Source: Dehalococcoidia bacterium (GTDB lineage: Bacteria; Chloroflexota; Dehalococcoidia; SpSt-223). Taken from it: 64,000 nucleotides of DNA. The notes under the pieces are model-generated. The model made no database searches. It had not been told where the DNA came from and saw nothing but the letters and a program-made list of their open reading frames with translations. The translations under genes were made by a program, and so were the position numbers. Positions within the stretch are counted from its first letter, which is position 1; each line of letters begins with the position of its first letter. Shown piece after piece: positions 45,488-53,874 of the stretch. The stretch is taken from contig BPIC01000006.1 in NCBI GenBank assembly GCA_026003895.1, positions 186,001 through 250,000 of the forward strand, in the 5' to 3' direction.

Positions 45488-46294
45488 TCAGCGCCAGGCC
45501 GTGAATCCGCCGTCCAGCACAAGATTCTGCCCGGTGATGTACGCCGAAGCGTCGGAGACGAGAAAAATCGCCGGCCCTTTGATGTCGACGCCATCTCGGC
45601 CCATCCTGCCAAGCGGCGTACGATCCGCATAGGCCCGAATAAAGGCCGCTGGCTGCTGGCGGGCAAATCCACCGGGCGAGATTGCATTCACCCGAATTCC
45701 CAGCGGGCCGAGTGCGGCCGCAAGATCGCGCGTTAGCGCAATGACCCCGCCCTTCGCCGCCGCATAATCGACCGGTTGCTCGGCCATCGCGCTCTGCCAA
45801 TACATCCGCCGATCGCGCCCGACGAGACCAGCGATCGACGCGATGTTGAGGATGACACCGGACCGCTGCACAGCCATAACGCGCACCGCCGCTTGGCTAC
45901 AAAAGAGCGTACCAAGCAGATTGACGGCGATAAGGTCGGTCATCGCCGCCGGCGGGCGATCGAGGAACGGGCGCGGCTCGTCGGGAGCCGTGCCGCCGGC
46001 GTTGTTGACGAGAATGTCGAGCCGGCCACCCCAGTCGACCACGGTCCGGACGGCGCGAGCGCAGGCGTCGGCATCACGGACGTCAAGAACGAGCGGCAGG
46101 ACCGCCGCCCCGGTGGCCTCGTGCAAGCGCTGCGCCGCCAGTTCGGCACGCTCCGCCTCGCGCGAGGCAATCGCGACCTTGGCGCCCGCGCTAGCAAGCG
46201 CGTCGGCAATGTCGAAGCCGAGGTCCCGAGCGCCCCCGGTCACGAGGGCGATGCGGCCATCGAGCCGAAAGCGGTCCAGCGCCGAGGTCACCAC
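45488..46294 (-). CDS. Classical SDR oxidoreductase (FabG-like)
   Basis: The 268-residue protein has GGARDLGFDIADAL (NAD(P) loop; note TGGARDLG), NNAGGTAPDEPRP and the catalytic VDYAAAKGGVIAL. The end AYITGQNLVLDGGFTAW is typical. It is the last gene of the minus-strand catabolic cluster and overlaps the next upstream gene by 7 bases, so it is probably co-expressed. In such clusters SDRs often oxidise a sugar alcohol or a gluconate; the substrate is unknown. Confidence 0.87.
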   Translation of the reverse strand: MVTSALDRFRLDGRIALVTGGARDLGFDIADALASAGAKVAIASREAERAELAAQRLHEATGAAVLPLVLDVRDADACARAVRTVVDWGGRLDILVNNAGGTAPDEPRPFLDRPPAAMTDLIAVNLLGTLFCSQAAVRVMAVQRSGVILNIASIAGLVGRDRRMYWQSAMAEQPVDYAAAKGGVIALTRDLAAALGPLGIRVNAISPGGFARQQPAAFIRAYADRTPLGRMGRDGVDIKGPAIFLVSDASAYITGQNLVLDGGFTAWR

Positions 46295-47235
46295 CCAGCC
46301 TCGTCACCCTCGGCCGAGATTACCACCGAATCCAGATACAGGAAGCACCGTTTGTCACGGGCAGCTTCAATCCCGAAGATGGTTGCCACGAGGCCGGGGC
46401 ACCGCTCCGTGCTGGCGCGGAAGCCGGTTAAGGGCGGGTCGAAGACGTGACGTTTTCCCGCGACGGCAAACTCCTTGCCGTAGCAATGAAAGTCCACGTA
46501 GCAGTGGGTGGTGAGGTCGATGGTGAGCCGGAGATAGTGCCACTGATATTTGGTCGGCGAACGGTTGAAGCCAAGGTCTTGGCGGCCGTCAGGAAGATCA
46601 TCCCACGGCCCATCGAGGACCCCTTCCGAACCGTGGAGCATCATCTGCCAGCGCCCCCCTGCCGGGTCGTTCACATAGCGCACCGCTGGCCACCAGCGAA
46701 GCGGCTCCTCACCACGCTCGCGGAGGTGATGAGGATCCATCACATCGCAGGCGAGGAACACGGCGCGCACGTCGTGCTCGCCGAGACGAAAGTCGGACGG
46801 CTCCGCCTTATAACAAAAGTACGTCTCAAAGCGAAGCTTGCCGCGCTCCGGAAGCGTCAGCCGCTTGACCGCCAAGCCTTTCTCTCCGGCGATCGGGAGG
46901 GTCGGGATCTTGAGCGCGTAAGTCCCGTCCCACGTTCCTTGGCTGCCAATGTCCCACGAGGTAAGGCTACTGAGCATGGGCATCGCGCGGCGGCCGAGTG
47001 GGATGCGCCGGTCGATGCGGAGGCCCGGATCGGCACGTGAGAGGGCGACGATTTCCGGCACCGTTGGCACCGGCGCGTAGCGCTCCGGATAGTCCTCCCA
47101 GCCATCATAGTCGGGGAACAGCCCTTGCCAACCGTTCATGCCGTGGTCGAAGTCGTCGACGACAAGGAGCCGTTCCAGCGGCTGGTAGCGACCGAGCAAG
47201 CGATCTGACCGTCGGAGCGCCCGCGCGAGGTCCAT
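46288..47235 (-). CDS. Uncharacterised beta-rich protein of the catabolic island
   Basis: I do not recognise a confirmed family. The 315-residue protein has no signal peptide. It is rich in Trp, Tyr and Arg, with patches such as DDFDHGMNGWQGLFPDYDGWEDYP, then LTSWDIGSQGTWDGTYALKIP and RWQMMLHGSEGVLDG. The pattern of short beta-strands suggests a concanavalin/jelly-roll-like sandwich. It may be a carbohydrate-binding or cytosolic lyase-type protein. It lies between the SDR (7-base overlap) and another small beta-rich protein (2-base gap). Start ATG 47235; a longer frame to 47325 would overlap the upstream gene. Confidence 0.5.
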   Translation of the reverse strand: MDLARALRRSDRLLGRYQPLERLLVVDDFDHGMNGWQGLFPDYDGWEDYPERYAPVPTVPEIVALSRADPGLRIDRRIPLGRRAMPMLSSLTSWDIGSQGTWDGTYALKIPTLPIAGEKGLAVKRLTLPERGKLRFETYFCYKAEPSDFRLGEHDVRAVFLACDVMDPHHLRERGEEPLRWWPAVRYVNDPAGGRWQMMLHGSEGVLDGPWDDLPDGRQDLGFNRSPTKYQWHYLRLTIDLTTHCYVDFHCYGKEFAVAGKRHVFDPPLTGFRASTERCPGLVATIFGIEAARDKRCFLYLDSVVISAEGDEAGW

Positions 47236-47237
47236 GC

Positions 47238-47585
47238 TTACTCCTTGAACACCCAATAGATGTCGACGATGGCCGCCGGCCCGCTCGACGGCCCTCCCGA
47301 AACGGCGCCGACCAACCGCAGCCAATTGCCGAAGTGCGTGAGCCGGAGCAAAGCCCCTCCGGGCGCTGTCTGCGGCGGAAAGGCGGCCCCAAGGTCGACC
47401 CAGCGCTGGCCATCCGCTGATCCTTGTGCCCGCAGTTCGAGGCGAGGATCCGGTCCCGCGACCTCACGCACGTAGACGAAGGCGATCGCTTCCGATGCCC
47501 ACCCAGCTTCGTAGGGCTCACTTTCATACGGGCCGTTGGCAAGGCTGGCAAACAACTCGATCGGGACAGTGTGGCTGCGACGCAT
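47238..47585 (-). CDS. Small uncharacterised beta-rich protein of the catabolic island
   Basis: This 115-residue protein is predicted to be mostly beta strands, with an SADGQRWVDLG core like some discoidin/F5-8-type modules. It has no signal peptide, and I recognise no family. The start overlaps the stop of the FAD oxidoreductase (TGATG) and it ends 2 bases from the next gene, so the three are translationally coupled. It may be a subunit or substrate-binding partner of one of the neighbours; this is inference from position alone. Confidence 0.5.
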   Translation of the reverse strand: MRRSHTVPIELFASLANGPYESEPYEAGWASEAIAFVYVREVAGPDPRLELRAQGSADGQRWVDLGAAFPPQTAPGGALLRLTHFGNWLRLVGAVSGGPSSGPAAIVDIYWVFKE

Positions 47586-49028
47586 CAGTGGCTGACTCCG
47601 GCGGGCGCGGGGTTGCTCGGAATTGCCCCGATCCGCTCAATCAGCGCTTCGTCCGGCTGACCGAGCGCTTGGCGCAGCTCTGCTCCCTGCTCGATGAGGC
47701 GAGCTTGCAGGCGATCAATGGGCACGTCGCGCGGGCTCTTCCCCAACTCCACCGCCAGTGCCGCAGCCGTCCCGACTGCCTGCCCCTCGGCCATACAAAT
47801 GGGGATCACTCGCGTGCTCGCGATCGCCTCGTGGGTGGCGGAAATGCACTTGCCCGCCATCAGCAAGTTCTCCACGCCCCCGCGCCACCAGCGATCGAAA
47901 GGGAATGTCGTATGGCTGCACATTGCGGCTCTCGACCCACCGGCCATCGGGTTGGTGAATATCGATGTGATACCCCCCCATCGCGACGACGTCCGGGAAG
48001 ACTCGGCCTGCCATCACGTCCTCGCCCGTCAAGACGTAGTCCCCCAGAATGCGACGGCTCTCGCGCGTGCCGATCATCGGCGCAATCTCGAGGAGGTAAG
48101 AGTGCTCGAAGCCGGGAAGGTAGGTTCGGAAGAAGCGCAGGAGCGGCGGAATCTGGGCGTAGGCATCGAGATAGGCTCGGGTAAGGACGTCGACATCGGT
48201 GGGGTCGAAGGCGACCACTTTGGTCGTGACGGCGATAAATTGGTCCGGCTGATGCGGTTTGACCCCAACCACCCGTGAGGGCGGCACATCGAGATCGCCG
48301 GCCCGTCGCGCCTCCTCCATCAGGTGGTGGTAGCCGCCGACGATGATGACCGGCTGGTCCGGCAAACGAGCAAGAAACTTGGTAAGCGCATCGGGATAGG
48401 GCGCCAGCATCTCCCGGAAGCGACCACCAAGACGTTGCGCCCCTCGGACGAAGGCTTCGCGATCGACGCCACCGACGCGGAAGACGAGCGTGGGTGCTTG
48501 GATGAGTCCATCGCCCGACCGTCCTTTCTCCCAAGGAACACCCCCGCGAGCGGCCACGTCGCCATCGCCCGAGCAGTCGATCACGACATCCGCCTCGATC
48601 ACCTCGCGGCCGCTCTTGTGCTCGACGACGACCCCCGCAATGCGGTCGCGTTCTCGAATGACGTCGACCACGTGGGTCTGGAGCATCACTCGAGCCCCGG
48701 CTTCGCCCAACAATTCGAGAGCGAGCACCTTGTAGCGGTGGCCATCGAGGCTCATCGCCGAACTGCACACCGGGTCGAGGACGATCGGACTTGCTGCGCC
48801 GATCGCACGGAGCCGCTCGGCGAGTTCGAGCGCGATCCCCCGGACGACCAACCGGTAGTCCCGAGAATGAAAGCCCAGCCACGGCAGGATCGCCGAGTTG
48901 CCGCCGACGAACCCCTGCGACTCGACCAGCAGCGTGTCCGCGCCGTTGCGAGCTGCGGCGAGCGCCGCGGCGACCCCCGCGGCGCCACTGCCGACCACGA
49001 GCACCCGCGCTCGACGAGCGCGGATCAC
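47585..49028 (-). pseudogene. FAD-dependent oxidoreductase, one-base frameshift
   Basis: From GTG 49028 the protein shows VVGSGAAGVAAALAAARNG (FAD loop) and VESQGFVGGNSAILPW, then the long second domain. It follows the FAD_oxidored family as far as QPYDIPFRSLVARG. There a run of five G (minus strand, about 47876-47880) shifts the frame. With four G the reading would continue VENLLMAGKCISATHEAIAS and EGQAVGTAAALAVELGKS, the conserved C-terminus that closes the FAD site, to 47585. It therefore looks like one base too many in a homopolymer: either a real mutation or an assembly error. The intact enzyme would oxidise or reduce the island substrate. Confidence 0.85.
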
Positions 49029-49801
49029 CGGGCCACTCCCGCGGTTAGCTCACGGAATCGGCGAACACTCGCCACCGCTGCCGATTGAAGGTAGGCGAGA
49101 TCGCCGCTGGTCCAGATCATCGCCGCCCCTCGCTCAATCCAATACGCAGCCTCGCGCTCGTCGGCGGCATGCAGCGCTGCCGGTATGCCGAGGCGAACCG
49201 CCGTTGCCAACACGTGCTCGACCGCCTCTTCAACGCGCGGATTCCGCCAGTCCGGCGCGAGCCCCATCGAGCCGGTGAGATCGGCTCGGCCGATCAGCGC
49301 GACGTCAACGCCCGGTGTCGTCAAGATTTCCTCGGCATGCTCCACGGCGTCGATGTGCTCAATTTGGACGATCACCATCACTCGCTCGTTGGCATCCAGA
49401 AGATAGCGGTCCCCCTCACCCTGCGCGTTGGCTCGCCGTGGGTTGATCCCCCGCACCCCACGGGGGGGAAATTTGCAGAGCCGGACCGCTCGCTCGGCTT
49501 CCTCCCGCGAGTTGATCATTGGCAGCATGATTGCTTCGGCGCCAATATCAAGGACGACCTTCGTCGAGGTGATATCGTTCCACGGCACGCGCACGATCGG
49601 CACACAATCCAGCCCTTTGAAGACCATCAGCATGGCCTCGAGCCGTTCGAGAGAGATCGGGGCATGCTCGAGGTCAAAAATCAGCCAGTCGAACCCCGCA
49701 TAGGCCATCGTTTCGGCGACGGTGACATCATAGGAGACAATCCACGAGCCGAATGTCGGTTGGCGCGACTGGAGCTTCTGCTTAAGCGGGAGACTTCGCA
49801 T
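49025..49801 (-). CDS. HpcH/HpaI family aldolase
   Basis: The 258-residue class II aldolase family member cleaves 4-hydroxy-2-oxo acids to pyruvate (or a similar keto acid) and an aldehyde. It shows DWLIFDLEHAPISLER, RVPWNDITSTKVVLDIGAEAIMLPM, VMVIVQIEHIDAV and GRADLTGSMGLAPDWRNP. These include the expected Arg, the metal-binding Glu and the Asp of the family. AAGGAA precedes the ATG at 49801; the frame upstream of it is not conserved. Its stop overlaps the start of the FAD oxidoreductase (GTGA). It gives the strongest clue that the island degrades a hydroxy-keto acid made from a sugar or sugar acid. Confidence 0.9.
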   Translation of the reverse strand: MRSLPLKQKLQSRQPTFGSWIVSYDVTVAETMAYAGFDWLIFDLEHAPISLERLEAMLMVFKGLDCVPIVRVPWNDITSTKVVLDIGAEAIMLPMINSREEAERAVRLCKFPPRGVRGINPRRANAQGEGDRYLLDANERVMVIVQIEHIDAVEHAEEILTTPGVDVALIGRADLTGSMGLAPDWRNPRVEEAVEHVLATAVRLGIPAALHAADEREAAYWIERGAAMIWTSGDLAYLQSAAVASVRRFRELTAGVAR

Positions 49802-49818
49802 CAAATTTCCTTCTTGCG

Positions 49819-50664
49819 CTATTGCTTCACCGCGCCACTCGTTAGACCCGCGATGAATTGGCGCTGCATCAGGATCAAGCACACAATGAGCGGGACGACA
49901 GAGAGGGTGGCGCCGACGGTAATCGGACCCCAAACCGATCGGTCTGTGCCCGAAGCGGCAGCAACCGAACTGTAGAAGTATTGAAGTCCGAGTGAGATGG
50001 GCAAGTTATCCCGCGTTCGCACCATCACGAGCGGCAGGAGATAGGCATTCCATGCCGTCAGAAACATCAGCAGGCCAGCAGCACCGAGGCCCGGACGGAT
50101 GAGCGGAAGCGCAATCTGCCAATACAGTCGGAACTCGCCCGCGCCATCGATCCGCGCCGCGTCGAACAGCTCTTCCGGAAGCTGTTTCAAGTATTGGCGA
50201 AGCAGGAACAGCGGGAGAACCGCCGCAGCAAGGGGGATTATCACGGCAAATGGCGTGTTGACGAGGCCAAGCAACCGCGCGACGACGAACGAGGGTATCA
50301 ACGTCACGTAATCAGGGATCGCCAACGACGCGAGGAGCAAGCCGAACAACACATCTCGACCGCGGAAGTGATAGCGAGCGAAGGCAAACGCTGCCATCGA
50401 CGTGACCGGCAGGCCAATCAACAGGGTACCCACCGCGATCACGGCAGTGTTCAGAAGAAACCGCGGCACTGGTGTTTCGGTAAGTGCATACACGTAGTTT
50501 TCAAGCGTCAGCCGCGCTGGAATGAGCGACGGGTCAGAAACGATGTCCGACGCCGGCTTGAACGACGAGATCGCCAACCAATAGAAGGGAATGAGCGTCA
50601 CCACGCCCATCAGCACGAGGAAGGCATAGACCAAGACGAGGTCCGGAGCAACCAGTCTACGCAT
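49819..50664 (-). CDS. Sugar-type ABC transporter permease, MalG-like
   Basis: The 281-residue inner-membrane permease has about six membrane helices. It has the EAA loop near the C-terminal third (EELFDAARIDGAGEFRLYWQ), which docks on the ATPase. The start is ATG 50664 (MRRLVAPDLVLVYAFL); the upstream frame is not conserved. It overlaps the MalF-like permease by 8 bases. Carbohydrate uptake 1 (CUT1) permeases of this kind import oligosaccharides, glycerol-3-phosphate or polyols. Confidence 0.92.
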   Translation of the reverse strand: MRRLVAPDLVLVYAFLVLMGVVTLIPFYWLAISSFKPASDIVSDPSLIPARLTLENYVYALTETPVPRFLLNTAVIAVGTLLIGLPVTSMAAFAFARYHFRGRDVLFGLLLASLAIPDYVTLIPSFVVARLLGLVNTPFAVIIPLAAAVLPLFLLRQYLKQLPEELFDAARIDGAGEFRLYWQIALPLIRPGLGAAGLLMFLTAWNAYLLPLVMVRTRDNLPISLGLQYFYSSVAAASGTDRSVWGPITVGATLSVVPLIVCLILMQRQFIAGLTSGAVKQ

Positions 50665-51583
50665 CGTGGTCTCCGCGCAGGAAGCGCACCTGAAGAATGG
50701 TGACCGCAATGATCGCGACCGCCAAAATTGCTGCCGCCGCCGCCCCGCGGCCGAGGTCGAAACTCAGGAACGCTTGACGGTAGATGTACATCACCGCCGT
50801 GAGCGTGGACCGCGCCGGACCGCCTTCGGTGAGGACGTAGGGCTCCGCAAACAGCTCCCACGCGGCAATCGACGCCGCGACGATGACGAACAGCGTCACC
50901 GGACGAAGCAGCGGCAACGTAATGTGCCGGAAGCGCTGAAGGCCGTTCGCGCCGTCGATAGCCGCAGCCTCATAGAGCTCGCTGGGTATCGACTGGAGGC
51001 CGGCATAGAGAATGACTGCGTAATACCCGACGACACGCCAGACGCGCAGAGCGATGATCGACCACGGCGCGACCGACGGGTCCTCCAACCACCGGATTCG
51101 CGGCCCGCCGATCCAGGTAAGGAAGGCGTTCAGGACGCCGGCTCGCTCGTCGTACAGCAGGTCAAACACCATCGCCACGACGATGAGCGACATCGTGATT
51201 GGTAAGAAGTAGACGACCTGAAAGGTCCGCCGGCAGGCGAGATTCGGACGATTCAGCGCGACGGCGATCACCATCGCCAGCGGGACGAGGATGACGATGT
51301 AGCCGAGGAACATCCGCAAGGTGTTCCAAAGCGCGATTTGGAAGACGCTGTCTCGCAAGACGAAGGTGAAGTTCTGCAGCCCGACGAACTCGATATCGCC
51401 ACCGATCTCCCAATAGACGAAACCGATGGCGACGGCGCCGAGCACCGTCGCAGCGCCAAACGGGATGAAGATGACGAAGAACGGAACGAGAAAGAGGTAT
51501 GGCGTCCAGGCCGAATAGAGCGTCCGCTTGCGTGTCCGGACGGGTGGCACAAGGGCAATCGGCGAAGCGGCAACCCTGGCCAC
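50657..51583 (-). CDS. Sugar-type ABC transporter permease, MalF-like
   Basis: The first permease of the importer, about 308 residues from a GTG at 51583. It has about six membrane helices, YLFLVPFFVIFIPFGA near the start, and an EAA loop ELYEAAAIDGANGLQRFRHI. It starts 5 bases after the solute-binding gene and overlaps the second permease. Longer in-frame starts (to 51628) exist but would overlap the upstream gene. Together with the lipoprotein, the MalG-like permease and the ATPase gene at 57.2 kb it makes a complete importer. Confidence 0.9.
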   Translation of the reverse strand: MARVAASPIALVPPVRTRKRTLYSAWTPYLFLVPFFVIFIPFGAATVLGAVAIGFVYWEIGGDIEFVGLQNFTFVLRDSVFQIALWNTLRMFLGYIVILVPLAMVIAVALNRPNLACRRTFQVVYFLPITMSLIVVAMVFDLLYDERAGVLNAFLTWIGGPRIRWLEDPSVAPWSIIALRVWRVVGYYAVILYAGLQSIPSELYEAAAIDGANGLQRFRHITLPLLRPVTLFVIVAASIAAWELFAEPYVLTEGGPARSTLTAVMYIYRQAFLSFDLGRGAAAAAILAVAIIAVTILQVRFLRGDHDA

Positions 51584-51587
51584 CGGA

Positions 51588-52910
51588 TTACCGGCGCTCG
51601 CTCGCGATTTTCTCCAGCGCCTTGACACTCAGGTCGACCGCCTGAGCAGCCGTGACTTGTCCGGCGGCGGCTTGCTCGACAATCGGGCCGATCTCGGACT
51701 CCATTTTGTCCCAGTCCCAGTAGTTGAACGGAGGATACGGGACCCGGCTCATGTCGAGTTGCACCTTCTGCCCTCCGAAGAAGGGGCGGCCTTCTTGGTA
51801 GATCGGAAGCTCGGTCGCCGGCTTGTAGTTGCTAATCCCCCAGACCTTGATCTGCTCCTCCATGCCCTTCTCGAGCCAGAAGGTCATGAAGGCGCGCGCC
51901 GCGTCCAGATTCTTTGCGTTCTTGAGCACGGCGTAGAAGACCCCGCCAAAGGCGCCAGTTTGGTTTGGCGCGTTTGGGCCCCATTTCGGCCACGTGACCA
52001 TGCGCCACTGCCCGCTCTGCTCGGGCAGGTTCTGGACGGTGTTATTCGCACCAACGGCGAAGTTCATCTGATAGCCGAGGTTCTTGCCCTCTCTCGCGGC
52101 CTGCCAAAACGTCGGCGGTACCCAATCGTTTTCGTAGGCGATGCCAGCGCGCTTGAGGTCGATCCAAAACTGGAAGACCTCCTGCAGAGTCTGCAAGTTC
52201 CTGCCATCCTTATACGGTTGGCCATCCTCAGTCCACCAGTTGCCACTGCGCGAGTGAAAGAAGGTATTGAACGTATTGAAGCCGATGGCGCGCAACGGCT
52301 GGATCAGGAACGTCTTCTGGCCGCCGGAATCGCGAGCCAGTTTCTTGGCAGCCTCGATGGTGGCATCCCACGTCGTGAACGTCGCGATGTCGATGCCGTT
52401 CTGGCGCAGTTGCTCGGCGTTCACCCACAGCGCGACGTTCCCGGGACCCTGAACATAGCTATAGATGCGGCCGCGATGGCGGACGATCGCCGACGGCGAG
52501 TCGAACCGCGATTCATACGGCTTGAGCAGATCATCCATCTCGAGGAACTGATTGGTGCGCAGGTAAATTGCGGCGCGCCGCGCGATCACCCACGTGATGT
52601 CCGGGAGATCGGTCTGGGTAGCAAGGGCGACGAGCAATTTCTCCTGGAGGTCATTGCCGCCGAAGTCGACGAGGTTCACCTTCAAATTGGGATAGGCCGC
52701 TTGAAAGGTTTGCTTGATCGCGTTGGTCATCTGGCTCGAGCCGTTCCAGATCGTCAGCTCGCCGGTGATGTCGGCGGGCGCCTTGGTTGGGGCGGGAGCG
52801 GGAGCCGAAGCACCACCGGTCGTTGGGCCAGCCGGATTACAGCCGGCGAGAGCGGCGCCGCCGAGCGCGGCTGAGGCGACAAGGAACGAACGCCGGGAGA
52901 TCTGGTCCAC
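51588..52910 (-). CDS. Sugar-binding lipoprotein of the ABC importer, Tat-secreted
   Basis: This family-1 extracellular solute-binding protein has 440 residues. The signal has a twin-arginine motif (SRRSFLV) and ends in the lipobox LAGC, so it is probably exported folded by Tat and then lipidated at Cys about 24. A Pro/Ala/Thr linker follows. The body shows ELTIWNGSSQMTNAIKQTFQ and two-domain features typical of CUT1 binding proteins (QAAREGKNLGYQMNF, GGVFYAVLKNAKNLDAARAF). It is first in its operon, behind the palindromic operator. The ligand is unknown. Confidence 0.92.
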   Translation of the reverse strand: MDQISRRSFLVASAALGGAALAGCNPAGPTTGGASAPAPAPTKAPADITGELTIWNGSSQMTNAIKQTFQAAYPNLKVNLVDFGGNDLQEKLLVALATQTDLPDITWVIARRAAIYLRTNQFLEMDDLLKPYESRFDSPSAIVRHRGRIYSYVQGPGNVALWVNAEQLRQNGIDIATFTTWDATIEAAKKLARDSGGQKTFLIQPLRAIGFNTFNTFFHSRSGNWWTEDGQPYKDGRNLQTLQEVFQFWIDLKRAGIAYENDWVPPTFWQAAREGKNLGYQMNFAVGANNTVQNLPEQSGQWRMVTWPKWGPNAPNQTGAFGGVFYAVLKNAKNLDAARAFMTFWLEKGMEEQIKVWGISNYKPATELPIYQEGRPFFGGQKVQLDMSRVPYPPFNYWDWDKMESEIGPIVEQAAAGQVTAAQAVDLSVKALEKIASERR

Positions 52911-52945
52911 ACACCCTCCTTGTTGAACGGTTCACGAGTCAGATA

Positions 52946-52957
52946 TCAGATATCTGA
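52946..52957. promoter_or_regulatory. Operator palindrome 1 (TCAGATATCTGA)
   Basis: A perfect 12-bp palindrome lies about 36 bases upstream of the SBP gene and just downstream of its predicted -10 box. A partial extra copy (TCAGATAT) overlaps its left side at 52939-52946. An identical palindrome occurs at 53803-53814. Confidence 0.8.
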
Positions 52958-52965
52958 GGAACTAC

Positions 52966-52994
52966 AGTATAGATCATCGGAGTACGGGATGAAA
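52966..52994 (-). promoter_or_regulatory. Predicted promoter of the ABC importer operon
   Basis: On the minus strand TTTCAT (52989-52994) and TATACT (52966-52971) are 17 bases apart. The -35 box is weak and the -10 good. Operator 1 begins about 8 bases downstream of the -10, which fits repression of initiation. Confidence 0.5.
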
Positions 52995-53091
52995 GATTTT
53001 GTCTTCCGCACACCGGCCTAGGCGTAGCCCTCCAATCCCGATCACCCCGGCAAGCGCGACCGGCCGGGAACCCCATCCGCCGAGCGGGCCG

Positions 53092-53790
53092 TTAGCGCGT
53101 GAAATCCTCCGGCAGCACGCCCCGAATCCGCGCCCAGACTGGATCAAAGTGACGGCGCATCGCGTCGGTTGCCGCGCCCACGTCACCCGAGCGCAGGGCA
53201 GCGACGATCGCCCGGTGCAGCGCGACAACCCGATCGAGATCGCGCTCGAAGGGAACGACGTTGCCCTCCAAGCGGTGGTAGGTCTCCCAGAACACCTCGA
53301 TCAATCGCAGAACGATCGGGTTATTGAGCGGCGCGAACAGCCGCTGATGGAACGCTCGGTCGAGGTCCTCAAATCCGACCCCGGTCGAGGCGCGCGCGGC
53401 CATTCCGTCGACCAACGTGTCCAACTGATCAAAGTCCTCGGTCGACATCTTTGCCATCGCCATCGCGAGCAGCCCTTCTTCAAGCGCTTCGCGAACTTGC
53501 AACACATCGCCGAGCGACTTGCCGTCGACGAACAAACTGTAGGGGAGATTGTCCAAAATTGGCGTGAACGAGAATGCTTTGACGTAGACACCGTTGCCCT
53601 GACGCGCCTCGACGATGCCAAGCGCTTCCAAGCTCTTCATCGCCTCTCGCATCGACAGTCGGCTGATCCCCAACTGCTCGGCAAGGACGCCCTCCGGCGG
53701 AAGCGGGTCGCCGGGTCGCAGGTGGTGCGTCTCGATATAGCGTTTGACCTGGGCCTGCGCCTCGCGGTACATCGGCACGCGTCTCGCCAT
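53092..53790 (-). CDS. GntR-family regulator with FCD ligand-binding domain (FadR/LldR type)
   Basis: The 232-residue protein has the winged HTH at the N-terminus (PLPPEGVLAEQLGISRLSMREA, then LGIVEARQGNGVYV). The all-helical FCD domain has LAMAMAKMSTEDF and a histidine-containing FHQRLFAPLNNPIVLRLIEVFWET helix, plus VALHRAIVAALRSGD. FCD regulators bind small organic acids through a metal site and usually repress their operon until the acid appears. The TCAGATATCTGA palindrome in its own promoter, and the second copy ahead of the importer operon, are its likely targets. It sits between the minus importer operon and the plus dehydrogenase genes, a natural hub. Confidence 0.92.
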   Translation of the reverse strand: MARRVPMYREAQAQVKRYIETHHLRPGDPLPPEGVLAEQLGISRLSMREAMKSLEALGIVEARQGNGVYVKAFSFTPILDNLPYSLFVDGKSLGDVLQVREALEEGLLAMAMAKMSTEDFDQLDTLVDGMAARASTGVGFEDLDRAFHQRLFAPLNNPIVLRLIEVFWETYHRLEGNVVPFERDLDRVVALHRAIVAALRSGDVGAATDAMRRHFDPVWARIRGVLPEDFTR

Positions 53791-53802
53791 CGCACACCCC
53801 AG

Positions 53803-53814
53803 TCAGATATCTGA
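53803..53814. promoter_or_regulatory. Operator palindrome 2 (TCAGATATCTGA)
   Basis: Identical to operator 1. It lies 13 bases upstream of the regulator's ATG and about 60 bases upstream of the divergent Gfo/Idh gene. A TATACT -10-like box (53836-53841, minus) lies upstream of it. It could control the regulator itself and possibly the plus-strand genes. Confidence 0.78.
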
Positions 53815-53874
53815 TGTCTTCGACGTTAATGTCGTAGTATAACGCTCATCCTCGACGGTCTGGCGGAGGTTCGC

